NCBI RefSeq assembly: GCF_026262505.1
Contig: NC_067205.1
Location: forward strand, 18,473,645-18,537,644
DNA length: 64,000 nt
Direction: 5' to 3'
Source: Trichomonas vaginalis G3
Lineage: Eukaryota > Parabasalia > Trichomonadida > Trichomonadidae
Shown: positions 9,236 through 19,400 of the stretch, one piece after another
Position numbering within the stretch: the stretch's first letter is position 1
Layout of the letters: every line of letters starts with the position of its first letter
Translations under genes and position numbers: made by a program
Notes under the pieces: model-generated
Told to the model about the DNA's origin: nothing
Seen by the model: only the letters and a program-made list of their open reading frames with translations
The model's database searches: none

Positions 9236-9880
9236 TTATACATCTTGAAATGATAAAACTATGAAAATAAAGAAATTTGATTCTGTCAAAACTATAGATC
9301 TATAATCAAAATTTCTATAAATTGATTCTAAAGGAGGTATTCTAGCCCATAATCTTACATTAGGAGTTGTTTGAGGGTTACAAGCAGGATAGCCGTTTGT
9401 TAAATAGTTGCAATTGCAGCTACAGAGTAAACCAATTGCATACCAATAAGTATTTCTTCCAGGATTTCCATCAAGCAATGAGGTGTGAATATTTTCATAT
9501 AGGTAGTTAGTTTTCACCAATCCTCCCCAGGCTGAACTTGGTAATTCAAGATATTCTTTTTCATAGCCGGAAACTTTATAAACATCCTTTTGCTCTATGT
9601 TAACAAGAGGTGATAATGATTGATGCCATGCATTAAGTAAGTTCACTAATGGATATTCTAAAATGAAATGAAGAAATCCATCTGACGCACGATATAGAGG
9701 AGATGTAAGTTGATCAATTATCGAAAATTTATATGAATCGCCGGTGTTGTGTTTTGCTTGATCTTCAGTTTGAAAACAAGACGAATATCGAAGATCATGA
9801 TTAAAAACTAATTGATAATAGGAGCCATTATATATAGTATATTTATTTGGTCCTTTCGTAATGATATTTTCTATCTTCAA
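9236..9880 (-). CDS. unrecognised ORF without ATG, possible gene remnant
   Basis: An open frame of 214 codons that begins just after a TAA and has TTG, not ATG, as its only start-like codon; there is no internal Met. The sequence is nevertheless protein-like and rich in Trp, Tyr, Cys and Pro (LELPSSAWGGLVKTNYLYEN, LLDGNPGRNTYWYAIGLLCS, NPQTTPNVRLWARIPPLESI). That suggests an extracellular or lectin-like beta domain. The Cys residues lie within CSCNCN. Upstream in another frame about 30 more sensible codons can be read, so an N-terminal frameshift or deletion is likely. It lies just outside the Maverick and points toward it. I do not recognise the family. Confidence 0.35.
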   Translation of the reverse strand: MKIENIITKGPNKYTIYNGSYYQLVFNHDLRYSSCFQTEDQAKHNTGDSYKFSIIDQLTSPLYRASDGFLHFILEYPLVNLLNAWHQSLSPLVNIEQKDVYKVSGYEKEYLELPSSAWGGLVKTNYLYENIHTSLLDGNPGRNTYWYAIGLLCSCNCNYLTNGYPACNPQTTPNVRLWARIPPLESIYRNFDYRSIVLTESNFFIFIVLSFQDV

Positions 9881-10003
9881 TTATGATTCTTTCTATTGTT
9901 TTTATCTCAAAATCTTCAATAAAAATAAAATCTTCCCCATAATAAAAATTTTGGACCCTTTAATAATATTTTTCTTGAGTTTTCTAGAATTTTCTTTTAG
10001 ATT

Positions 10004-10522
10004 ATGAACCAAAGAAGTGGTGTTCAAGATATATATTATTCTAAAGAAGCTTTGTTCAACAGCGCCAATGATGATCAACTACTTTTATTTATTGCTGCAA
10101 ATGGAGCATCAAATAACAGTTTGAAAGTCCAATCCGAAATGCCCTTTAAGCAGAGAAAGAGATTCAGAGATATTTATTGCATAATATCCAATAAAGGTTT
10201 AAATCCCTTCTCTCCAGATGAAGATAAAAATTTACTCGAACTTGTTTCTAAGTATGGAAAAAACTGGCGTCAAATATCTAAGTATTTCTTACATAAAACT
10301 GAAGAATCTGTAAAATACAGATGGAAATATCTAACTCGCCTTAATTATAAGAAGCATGACGATAACCATCATGAAACAGACTTATCAGAACTTCCAGAAT
10401 TCAAGTCTTTGATTGAATCTTCTACAGATAATGTTCAATTTGATGCTTTAACGTATTTATTACAGTCATATCAAGGTAAGATCGATTTTGTAGAGTCAGA
10501 GATTTCGAAATTACCGATTTAA
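10004..10522 (+). CDS. small Myb/SANT-domain DNA-binding protein
   Basis: ATG at 10004; 172 aa. Residues about 65-112 form a Myb repeat: FSPDEDKNLLELVSKYGKNW followed by RQISKYFLHKTEESVKYRWK. The first aromatic of the usual Trp triad is Phe; the other two are Trp. A degenerate first repeat seems to precede it (residues about 17-60). The C-terminal 50 residues are acidic. Trichomonads encode very many small R2R3-like Myb proteins of this size, several known to regulate transcription, and this one fits that family. Nuclear, DNA-binding; target genes cannot be told from the sequence. No frameshift. Confidence 0.85.
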   Translation: MNQRSGVQDIYYSKEALFNSANDDQLLLFIAANGASNNSLKVQSEMPFKQRKRFRDIYCIISNKGLNPFSPDEDKNLLELVSKYGKNWRQISKYFLHKTEESVKYRWKYLTRLNYKKHDDNHHETDLSELPEFKSLIESSTDNVQFDALTYLLQSYQGKIDFVESEISKLPI

Positions 10523-11291
10523 TAATCAAAATTGTTGAATTTTTTTTAGATTTCATCATTTGATTACGAAAAATCATCACTCATTACGATTTTACTTTTG
10601 TTAATCATTATGGTTACTCAAATTCAATACTCTCGATCAAATTATAATTTTTTTTTCCAATCTTATGAATATCATTAATAATATAAGTTATTCGTATATT
10701 ACTTACCGATAATTTTTCGTGTATTAGCTATAATACTTAAAGTTTTTGGTAATTTTCATTGATTATCTTGAATAAAAATCTATTTTAATCACAATCCGTC
10801 TACTTTCTGGCAATATTGCCTCAAATTATTTCATACAGCGCATTTGATCCTTGCAAATCATTAAATGCTGTTGCACTTGGAATTTTGGGTGATAAAGTTT
10901 TTTTTTTCACGATTCTTTCCGTTTATTGTTTTGCGTTTTGTGATTCATTAAAGTCTGTTGGCACACCACTTCGTGATAAGGATACTGAAATCTGAAATGG
11001 GTAATTAGATTGGATAAAGTTAACTTAAATCACAATTTTAAAAGTAGTGCTTCTCGAAATACATTACAGTTGATGCTAAATCATCGCATTTCGATAATTC
11101 TGGCACAGATTTATGTTCAATGGTAAATAAAATAAATTTTGAATAGCTATTCAAAATTTTCGTGATATATTCACTTATCTATGTTTGTACAGTGAATTAT
11201 GTTTTGGCAAATTCTTTTGACAAAAAATCGAATGATTTTGAATACTTTACAATTTTTTAATATAAGCAGGGTGTCTTACTTTTTCCTTTGA
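10523..11291. other. intergenic, nothing recognised
   Basis: AT-rich spacer between the Myb gene and a small ORF. It has several isolated A and T runs but no open frame, inverted repeat or RNA-like element that I can support. Confidence 0.5.
11285..11289 (+). promoter_or_regulatory. CCTTT (M5-type) start motif candidate
   Basis: CCTTT lies three bases before the ATG at 11292. Trichomonas vaginalis is known to use a CCTTT (M5) core element overlapping the transcription start, with very short leaders. The motif is short, so a chance match is possible. Confidence 0.3.
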
Positions 11292-11576
11292 ATGAACAGC
11301 AGTAATTCCTCAAAATTTAATACCAAAAATAAGCAAACCCAACAAATAGTAGCAGGGGCAAACCCAAAAGATCAAAAAATCCCCACAGTTTTTAATCTCA
11401 AACAATCCAAGAAAGAATTAAAAAATCTAATGCAAGAAGCAAGTGACAATGTAATAAACAGAAATTCATCAAAAGTGACAGCTCTCAATTTTTTGACATT
11501 TGTAAATTCTAAATTGAATGAGAAAAATGAAATAATACTAAGCATAATACAATATTCTAGATTTAATTATAATTAG
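11292..11576 (+). CDS. small hypothetical protein, 94 aa
   Basis: ATG at 11292 directly behind a CCTTT start motif. The N-terminal half is Ser/Asn/Lys/Gln-rich and probably disordered (MNSSNSSKFNTKNKQTQQIV). The C-terminal half may form helices (ALNFLTFVNSKLNEKNEIIL). No signal peptide, transmembrane segment or known motif. It is isolated by more than 400 bp on both sides. It could be a real small gene or a decayed fragment. Confidence 0.4.
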   Translation: MNSSNSSKFNTKNKQTQQIVAGANPKDQKIPTVFNLKQSKKELKNLMQEASDNVINRNSSKVTALNFLTFVNSKLNEKNEIILSIIQYSRFNYN

Positions 11577-12010
11577 GAAAAAGTTAGTTTTGAGAGTACT
11601 TTTCATAGGCATATAGAATGAAATCTTCTGAAAAATAATATCATATAAACTCATATTATTTTCTAATATATAACTATTTTATATAAAAATCAAATTCAAT
11701 GATCTTAAAAGCGAAGGATAAACCTCAAAATTTACGAATATAATGAGTGGGAATATAATGCTTATCTATCATAAAACCATATGAAATATCAATTTTTGCT
11801 TTACGCCTAATTTTTGACGACAATTAGCAAAAAATGTTAAATGTTAACACTCAGTCCATTTGAATATGAAAAATAAAATTGACTTTGATTAAATGTTTTT
11901 ATTTATCATGCAATTCTTCTTGCGACCAAAGATTTGAATAAAACTTCAAAAAATAAGATAGCTTAAAAAATAATATACGGTAGTGTTTACTAATAGATGA
12001 ATAGTATATA
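11577..12010. other. intergenic, nothing recognised
   Basis: AT-rich spacer between the small ORF and the inverted-repeat element at 12011. No open frame or repeat of note. Confidence 0.45.
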
Positions 12011-12153
12011 AATTCTATTAAAATGGATTTGATCCAAAAAAATATATAAAATTTGATCATAAATAAAATCGTTTTAAATTACTTCTTCATTTAAACTATA
12101 ACAATTATTTTTGGTTTTATATTTTTTTGGATCAAATCCATTTTAATAGAATT
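12011..12153. repeat. 143-bp inverted-repeat (MITE-like) element
   Basis: Two perfect 36-base arms, 12011-12046 and 12118-12153, each containing AATGGATTTGATCC, separated by a 71-base AT-rich loop. The homology of the Q-rich pseudogene to its convergent paralogue begins immediately after the right arm, so the element either inserted into or caused the truncation of that gene. Size and structure fit a foldback or miniature inverted-repeat transposable element. No clear target duplication was found. Confidence 0.7.
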
Positions 12154-13754
12154 CTGATGATATCACATTAGTTTCAAACATTAATGAACAAGTTAAACCA
12201 GATATTCAATTAGGAGAAAAAAAAACCCTTAGTTTTGCTAACGAAAAGAAAGGAGAAACTTCACAATCTTCAATTCCACAGAAAGGAAGTGAAGTCAAGC
12301 AACCGAAATTCCAGAGTCCATTGCAAAAGAAGAATTCATCCTCTTCATCTTCTTCCGGATCAAAGAATGCTCCAATTAATAACAAAGCGAAAGCAAAACC
12401 TCCAAAGTCACTCGCTGAACCATATGGATTAATTGAATCTGTTGATGGTTCAATTGAAAAAATTCCTACTAAAAAGCGGAAAAGAAATAAAAATAAAAAG
12501 AAGAAACAGTAGATTCCATTACCACAAACTCCTGCTTATTATGGATCACCGCCTAAGCAAGAAAACAGATTTGATTCAGATAAAGAAGGAGAAATTCAAA
12601 CACCCCCACAACATCAGCCACTATCGAACCAAATGAATCAACTGTCATCGCAACAGTCATTGAATCAAATGCCTCCACAACAGCAACCTTTGATTCAAAT
12701 GCCTCCACAATAGCAACCTTTGATTCAAATGCCTCCCCAACAGCAACCTTTGAATCAAATGCCTCCCCAACAGCAACCTTTGATTCAAATGCCTCCACAA
12801 CAGCAACCTTTGAATCAAATGCCTCCACAACAGCAACCTTTGAATCAAATGCCTCCCCAACAGCAGTCATTGATTCAAATGCCTCCCCAACAGCAGTCAT
12901 TGATTCAAATGCCTCCACAACAGCAACCTTTGATTCAAATGCCTCCACAACATCAGTCATTGAATCAAATGCCTCCACAGCTGAGGCAGCAAAATTCATT
13001 GCAACCACAAATCACTCAAAATTCTCCACAAGATCAACAATTGTCCAGTCAAATGCCTCCACAATGGCAGCAGTTTAATCATACACCACAAGTGCCGCAA
13101 TTTAATCAAAATTTTCCAGCTCAGAATAATATACTAATACCTTCACAAAATTATCTTGATCAAGGGTCTCAATTGCAACAGATTCAAATGGTACTTCAAC
13201 GGTTACTTAATCAAATACCATCACAGCAATATTTTGGTCAAACACCTCAACAAAATTTCCCTGATCAAATTTACCAATTGCCACAAATTCAAATGATGCT
13301 ACAACAGATACTTAATCCGTACATTGCTCAAATGACTCCCCAACAGATTTTGTGGCAATTAATTCAGATGCTCACACCTTTTCAGATTCAGTAATCAATA
13401 TTCCAACAACTAATTCAAATGCTGACATCTTTTCAACAAAATCAGTTTGGTTATCCACAACAATTCACGAATTTTCAGCAAAATCAATACATGAATTCCA
13501 TTGGTAATCAAAACATTTACTCCAATGGAATTCAAAGTATGTATTCCAATGCTAATCAAAACATATTTTCATTTGGTAATCAAAACACTGATTCCAATGC
13601 TAATCAAAATACTGATTCCAATACTAATCAAAACACTGATTCCAATGCTAATCAAAATACTGATTCCAATGCTAATCAAAGCATTAGTTCCAATAGAAAC
13701 ATTCAAGATTCAGATTCAGAATCAGAAGATATCATATTAGTCGGAAACAGTTGA
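12154..13754 (+). pseudogene. Q/N-rich prion-like protein, 5'-truncated with three in-frame stops
   Basis: One reading frame runs from the inverted repeat to 13754, interrupted only by TAG at 12510, TAG at 12711 and TAA at 13392. The second stop sits in an NQMPPQQQPL-type repeat where all other copies have CAG, a simple C-to-T change. The N-terminal block (SQSSIPQKGSEV, PKFQSPLQKKNSSSSSSS) matches the minus-strand gene at 14319-15731. It is followed by a basic KKRKRNKNKKKKQ, 30-base decapeptide repeats (about 12600-12975), a Gln-rich middle, eight-residue NQNTDSNA repeats (about 13580-13690) and an acidic end (DSDSESEDIILVGNS). No ATG exists in frame upstream. Probably a dead paralogue; function of the family unknown. 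Confidence 0.65.
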
Positions 13755-14318
13755 AATTGTTTAGTTATTATTATTTTCTTTTAATAAACATGTATTGTTT
13801 GTATGGTACATTTTTTATATAGAAAATCGAATCTTAACTTCTAATTACGAAAACAGAATAATTCTTTTTAAAAATCGTTGTAGTTAACAAAATTGTGCAG
13901 TGTAAATTATAGTAAACTGTCAAATTAATTTACATTGTGATTCCTTCTAAGAGTATCTTAGAATCCTGGTGCATTACACCAGGGCCGAGGCCTCCGAGAG
14001 GGAATACTCAAAAGAATTCTAACATATGCAACTTCCTACCATTCTTTCTACAGATTGTTTTTGAATCAGTAGATTATCTGGAGCTTCAAAGTTCCCTTTC
14101 GATAGGATTGGAAGCCATGGAACTCCTAGAGGGGCAGAATGGTTGCCATCTTCTTCTGATCAGCAGAGGCCATTAAAAATAAGTAATTTGATTGATTTTT
14201 TACATTAGTTGACTCTCACAAAGAAAATTCAAAAAAAAGTCTCATTTTCAATGTTCACACATATAATTTATCAACATATAATACAATAAATGCTCAAAAC
14301 AACATAGCAAATTTCAGT
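13755..14318. other. spacer between convergent paralogues with GC-richer hairpin block
   Basis: Contains two abutting perfect hairpins. TTCTAAG/CTTAGAA (13945-13963) and CCTGGTG/CACCAGG (13965-13983) each have a 5-base loop, and the palindrome GAGGCCTC follows. The stretch 13935-14175 is much less AT-rich than its surroundings and has a short open frame of no recognised sense. It could be a relic of a mobile element or a structured RNA; I see no family match. Confidence 0.4.
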
Positions 14319-15731
14319 TTATTTGACTACATAGATATCGTCGAATTCTTCTGAATCTGAATCATCAAATGATTTACTCGAATCATTAGAACTCTGCCTT
14401 TGATGAGAAGGAGAATTTTGATGCTGAGGTTTAGCATCATTCTGATTCTGAAAATAAGCAGAGTTTTGCTGTTGATCCGAAGTATATGTTTGTTGAGAAT
14501 ATGCATAATTTGATGACTGAATGAATTCGGAATTCTGATGATGAGTGAAATTATAATTCTGTTGTTGAGTAGAATTATAATTCTGTTGTTGAGTAGAATT
14601 ATAATTCTGTTGTTGAGTAGAATTATAATTCTGGTGTTGAATAGAATTATAATTCTGTTGTTGAATAGAATTATAATTTAGTTGCTGATTTGAATAGGGA
14701 GAAACGTTGACATGGAGTTGATTTGGATAATTACGTTGCTGATCAAACTGCATTTGATTTTGTTGTTGCTTAATCATTTCAGACAAAAATGAAATTTGCT
14801 GTTGCTGTATGATAATAGCTTGCATCATCTCATTTATTGGATTTGTTTGTTGATAATAAGATTGAATTGGTTGTTGAAAACCCGAACATTGCTGTTGGGA
14901 ATAATTTGCAATCTGTGGCAAAGATGAATTCAATTGATTTGGCAGTAGAGTACTCATTTGAGGCTGTGGATATTGTGGACTCATTTGAGGTTGTTGATAC
15001 TGTGGACTCATTTGAGATTGTTGATACTGTGGGCTCATCTGATCTTGTTCTTGTGAATTCGTCTGCTTTTGCAAATCAATCTGAACAGGTTGATGAGAAT
15101 CATTATGATTCTTAATCTGGGGGAATTCAGAGGTGGATGTGTCATTCTGTAGTTGATTCAATGCCTGTTCCTTGTTCTTTTTATTTCTTCTGCTTCTTCG
15201 ATTTTTATGAGAATTTTGTTGATTTGATTCTTTGGCCGAGTCAATCAAAGAGTATTGTTCAATTGACTTTCCTGAAGGACTTGATGAAGATTGTTTATTT
15301 TCTGGAATAGAAGATACAATTCTTTTCTTTGGCTCAGAAGATGAAGATGAAGAATTCTTCTTTTGCGACGGATTTTGGAATTTTGGAGGTCTAGCTTCAC
15401 TTCCTTTTTGAGGAATTGATGACTGAGAAATTTGTTCTTTCTTCTCTTCAATCTGAACATTTGATTTGTCTTGTTTTTCTTCTTCATTAATTTTTGGATA
15501 AATTTCTGTATCTGAGTTAGTGTTGTAACCATCATCAGAAGATTCATCATTTGATGTGAAGAAATATTCTTTCTTGCATTTGGAACAAATATGCTGTTTT
15601 TCAATCTTACAAAAATTACGATTAACATGAAAGCACTTCCTTATATTATCCTCGGAATCTTTCTTACTATAGGCTTGGGTCTTATTATTGCTGGCTGCTT
15701 TATCAACAATGATTACTTCATTCTTTTGGAA
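14319..15731 (-). CDS. Q/N-rich prion-like protein with Cys cluster, start unresolved
   Basis: The frame is open for 470 codons from 15731 (just after a TAA) to the stop at 14319, but it contains no ATG near its beginning, so the N-terminus is unresolved. The first part has a Cys/His cluster (CFHVNRNFCKIEKQHICSKC) that could bind zinc. A Ser-rich and basic linker shared with the convergent plus-strand copy comes next (SQSSIPQKGSEA, PKFQNPSQKKNSSSSSS). Then follows a long Gln/Asn/Tyr region with QMSPQYQQ repeats (about 14940-15045) and eight-residue QQNYNSTQ repeats (about 14545-14680). The protein ends acidic (SFDDSDSEEFDDIYVVK). The 5' end overlaps the Vps55-like gene antisense by about 100 bp, which suggests a truncated or rearranged start. 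Prion-like composition suggests assembly or condensate formation; this is inference. Confidence 0.55.
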   Translation of the reverse strand, partial: FQKNEVIIVDKAASNNKTQAYSKKDSEDNIRKCFHVNRNFCKIEKQHICSKCKKEYFFTSNDESSDDGYNTNSDTEIYPKINEEEKQDKSNVQIEEKKEQISQSSIPQKGSEARPPKFQNPSQKKNSSSSSSEPKKRIVSSIPENKQSSSSPSGKSIEQYSLIDSAKESNQQNSHKNRRSRRNKKNKEQALNQLQNDTSTSEFPQIKNHNDSHQPVQIDLQKQTNSQEQDQMSPQYQQSQMSPQYQQPQMSPQYPQPQMSTLLPNQLNSSLPQIANYSQQQCSGFQQPIQSYYQQTNPINEMMQAIIIQQQQISFLSEMIKQQQNQMQFDQQRNYPNQLHVNVSPYSNQQLNYNSIQQQNYNSIQHQNYNSTQQQNYNSTQQQNYNSTQQQNYNFTHHQNSEFIQSSNYAYSQQTYTSDQQQNSAYFQNQNDAKPQHQNSPSHQRQSSNDSSKSFDDSDSEEFDDIYVVK

Positions 15732-16013
15732 TTAATTCCTGCGATATTTCTATCAATCTTTTGTGTAATACTCAAGCACAGAATAGAACGTGACGACTCC
15801 AAAGAAGAAGGAATCATAACAATGGACTTTATCATCTTTTGTATTGCTGGCTTTGGCTCATCTTTAATAGCGCTCCCAGTAGTTTTATATCGAATTGGAA
15901 AAATCTCATCTATGTTATCTCTTATTCTTACAATTGCAGGTTTGGTAACAATTGGATTGGGAGGTGGAATTATTCAATGTTTGAAACATAAAGAAGAAGT
16001 AGGCTTCTACTGA
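15627..16013 (+). CDS. VPS55: Vps55 / LEPROT-family membrane protein
   Basis: ATG at 15627 gives a 128-residue protein, the normal length of the family (about 130). It has four hydrophobic segments: residues about 5-25 (YIILGIFLTIGLGLIIAGC), 30-48, 67-90 and 98-120. The order and conserved features match Vps55/leptin-receptor-overlapping transcript: a first helix ending in Gly-Cys, a charged loop after the second helix (HRIERDDSKEEG), and LPVVLYRIG in place of the family's FPVILARV. Vps55 acts with Vps68 in endosome-to-vacuole/lysosome sorting in yeast. Here it would sit in endosomal or Golgi membranes. The upstream in-frame TTG at 15591 is not used. Symbol given by homology only. Confidence 0.8.
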   Translation: MKALPYIILGIFLTIGLGLIIAGCFINNDYFILLELIPAIFLSIFCVILKHRIERDDSKEEGIITMDFIIFCIAGFGSSLIALPVVLYRIGKISSMLSLILTIAGLVTIGLGGGIIQCLKHKEEVGFY

Positions 16014-16412
16014 TACAAATTATAAAAACATGTTATTATATTTACTAATTATTTAGTTTTTGATTTCTTGATACATAATATGTGTTGTACCTAATAAAAT
16101 TATGATAATTCCGTTTCAGTTTTTTTTTCTAATCTTTTCCATCTGTTGAAATTAAAATCGATTTCATACAAAAACTCATTAAAAATGAATCTTTCTATTA
16201 GAATATTAATTAAAATGCATTAAGTGATATCTATAGCATCGGTTACGCGTATACATTTCAATTTATGCGATGAGAAATAAATCAATTTGTAAACTTCACA
16301 AAATTTTGAAAAGATTAATTCGACACGATTTTATCATAACATGTTTTGCTTTCGTACGTGAAGCCTAAAATCTGATTTTTACTGACGACTTCAATTCAAA
16401 TTCATAAGAAAA
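16014..16412. other. intergenic, nothing recognised apart from a start motif
   Basis: AT-rich spacer between the Vps55-like gene and the LRR giant gene. Only an initiator-like TCATA close to the downstream ATG stands out. Confidence 0.45.
16401..16406 (+). promoter_or_regulatory. initiator (Inr) candidate, TTCATA
   Basis: TTCATA lies 7 bases before the ATG at 16413 and fits the trichomonad initiator TCA-pyrimidine-(A/T). Such elements are known to set transcription start a few bases before the ATG in Trichomonas vaginalis. Short motif, so moderate support only. Confidence 0.4.
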
Positions 16413-19400
16413 ATGGGGAAATTCGAAGACCAACTTAATTTTATACTAAAAGAAGAGACTCAATATGCTCAAGTCCCTGTATTTATCGGGGTTGTTATGA
16501 AGGTTCATGATACAGGAAAAGGAAGTGACAAAAGATTTTTAAGTATCACTGCAAACAAAATAGAATACTACAAAAGCAAATCAGTTCCACAACACGATCG
16601 CAACCATAAGTGGTCGGAATTAAAAAAATTCGCAAAAAACGGAAATAGATTAGAATTTTACTTCAATTCAAATGAAAAATCAGATGAAATGATGAGATTC
16701 GAATCACATGAAGCTGATTACATTCTTGCAATTATAAAATCTTTACTATTCCGTATTTATACTTCAGATGAATTAGAATCAATTGGATTTAATCCGAAAG
16801 ATCCTGATAAACTCGAATTTTCAACTTTCGCACTGATACAACGTCTTACTACCATTGCCGAAAAGACAAAATGTCCTCTACCTTTTAATTCAAATTTATC
16901 TGACTTTATTCTCAACAAATTTGCACATAACTTGCCAGATATAGTCTTTCCTAATTCAGATGAACTGTCTCCTTACATCAAACCAGTCTTCCAAACGATG
17001 TTTCTCAAAAAAGATTTAATATCAATTTCAATACCGAATATAAAATTAAATAACGAGTCATTTTACGCTTATCTAGGTCAGATATTACAGAAAAACTACT
17101 CTCATCTTACTCATTTCGGTGTTAGTAACCAAATTGATGAAAATTTTGGAAAATTTTTAGAGAACCTGCCAAAACTAACATCATTGTCATTTACAGGAAC
17201 TAAACTTGATAGTTCAGTCCTTGAAAAGCTCCAACAAAAAGTTTTATCTGATAAAATTATTTCATTAACTTTTAATAACGCGTTTACCGATGATGGCTTG
17301 GATTATTTGTACAATAAGTTCTTTACAGAAGAAGTTTCGAAGAATTTGAAGATGATTAATTTTGATTTTTCAAATAATTTAAATTTTTCAAAGGTTTTGG
17401 AACAAATTCCCAAACTAGAATCGATATCACTTGCAGGAGTACGTGAGAACGCATCAGATTTGTTGAATATCATTCACGAAAAGTCAAATAAAACAATAAG
17501 AATGATAAATTTAAGTCAAAATGAACTGAAAACGAAAATTTCACCGAAAAAGTTCGAAAACTTGAAAAGAATTGATGTAAATTCAGTCATTTTCGAACCA
17601 GAAATTTTCGAATCTTTTATTGAATTTTTGAACATGAACCAGACATTGCAGATCATCCACATGAAGAATATAAGTGTTGATGAATACGAATTTGCTGAAA
17701 ATTTGAAAAAATTGTCGAATAATTTGGTCGAATTAGAAATCGGACATCCGTATTTGACCAAAGAGATAATTGATGTAATAACAAGCCTTCCTAATCTAAA
17801 GGTTTTGATTTTGAACAACGCTTTCAACAAATCTGAAAATTTAATCGTTAATTACTTCTCAGAAAAGGTTTTGAACAACAACACATTAGAGAAAATCGTG
17901 TTTGTTAATAATAACATCATAATGAAGCCGGTTTTGGAGAGTTTATTGACTTTATCGAAATTAAATTCTTTACATTTCATAAAAACTCCGATAAAAAGTG
18001 CTGATTTCGATGTTTTGAATGTTTTGGTCGGAAAAATTTCGTTTTCTGAGTTAGTTTTGGAAAATGACCACTTTGATAGCATTTCTTTACTTGACAATCT
18101 CATGGAAACTGCTTGTATGAGGTCGCATCCAATAAGGATTGCTTTGCCTTTCAGTTTTCTTAAGGAAGTTTCGAAATTTTCCGAATTAACTTACAATGAA
18201 GCACAAAATATCAAAAAGAAAGCGTTTACTGCCGCAAATATTAAGGTAGGAAGTGAGTTTTCCGTAGTAAATGAAGAAAATTTTCAACAATTTAAACAAG
18301 AAAATTTCAAATGGTCTCCAAAGAACCCTTTAGCACCTTTAAACAGGTTCGAAGACATTGTATATGTTAATACAAATACCGAATTTCCTTTATACTTCAA
18401 TTCTACGGCAAGATTAATTTTATCCGGCCAAATCGATTCAAAAACTGTAAAAATCGTCAAGGAATCGATGCCACCTCCTCCATCACAGAAGCCAAGACCT
18501 CCTCCACGAAGAAAATCCCAAATTGTCCACTCACAATTAGTTGAATTTCGAAAAGAAAGTAACGATGACTTGAAACAGTTCCATTCTGCAACAAAGATAC
18601 AAAAAAGAAGAGTTTCTTTGTCAAAAATTGATGATTATCAAAATAATAATCATAATATTTCTGAATCGAACTATAGTTCATCAATTAAGGATACATATTC
18701 GTATTCTACCCCATTTACGTCATCCAGATCTGTTTCTAAGTTTGATGAAAGGTCATATGAATCTTATACAAAGAAATCATATGAATCTCAATCAGATAGT
18801 CAAGGAAACAATCAAATAATTGTCAATCCTGATTCTAAAAAGTCTGATTCAGAAAATACCAAAAATAATTTTCAAGAAAATCAGAAAATTTCATCAAGTT
18901 CTGATGAAAAATCTTCAGAAAACAACAGAACCAAACTAGAAAACGAGAAAATTTCAGAAAATGAAAATAATTCTGAAAAATTAACCGAAAAATCTTCAAG
19001 TTCTGAACAAAATGAATCGGAAAAACAAAATTCTGAAATACTTTTACCAGAAAAGAAGAAAAGTTCACAAAATGAGGAAAATTCTGAAAATAATTCCGAA
19101 AAATCATCAATATCTGGTGAAAATTCTTCTAGTTCTGAACAAAATGAATCAGAAAAACAAAACACTAAAGTAATTTTGTCAGAAAAGAAGAAGATTTCGG
19201 AAAATAATTCGAAATCAAACGAAAAATCTCCAGAAAAGAAGAAGAAACTGTTTGATTCTAGTGATTCATCAGACACAGACAGTGAAGAACAGCTAAATCA
19301 TGTTTCAAAGAAGAGAATTGATTCAGATTCTTCAGAAACAGAAGAAGAAATCAAACAAAAAGTAGTTTTACAATCAGAAAGTGATGATGATTCAATTCCT

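Noticed and set aside
12553-13008. Minus-strand open frame of about 150 codons over the Q-rich repeats
   Set aside because: It is the complement of the 30-base repeats of the plus-strand pseudogene; the repetitive Ala/Val/Glu/Phe sequence is a shadow.
12154-13754. Stop-codon reassignment (TAA/TAG as Gln) in this genome
   Set aside because: All other long genes here end cleanly at TAA or TAG and would run on without sense if these were Gln. The three stops are better explained by mutation in one pseudogene.
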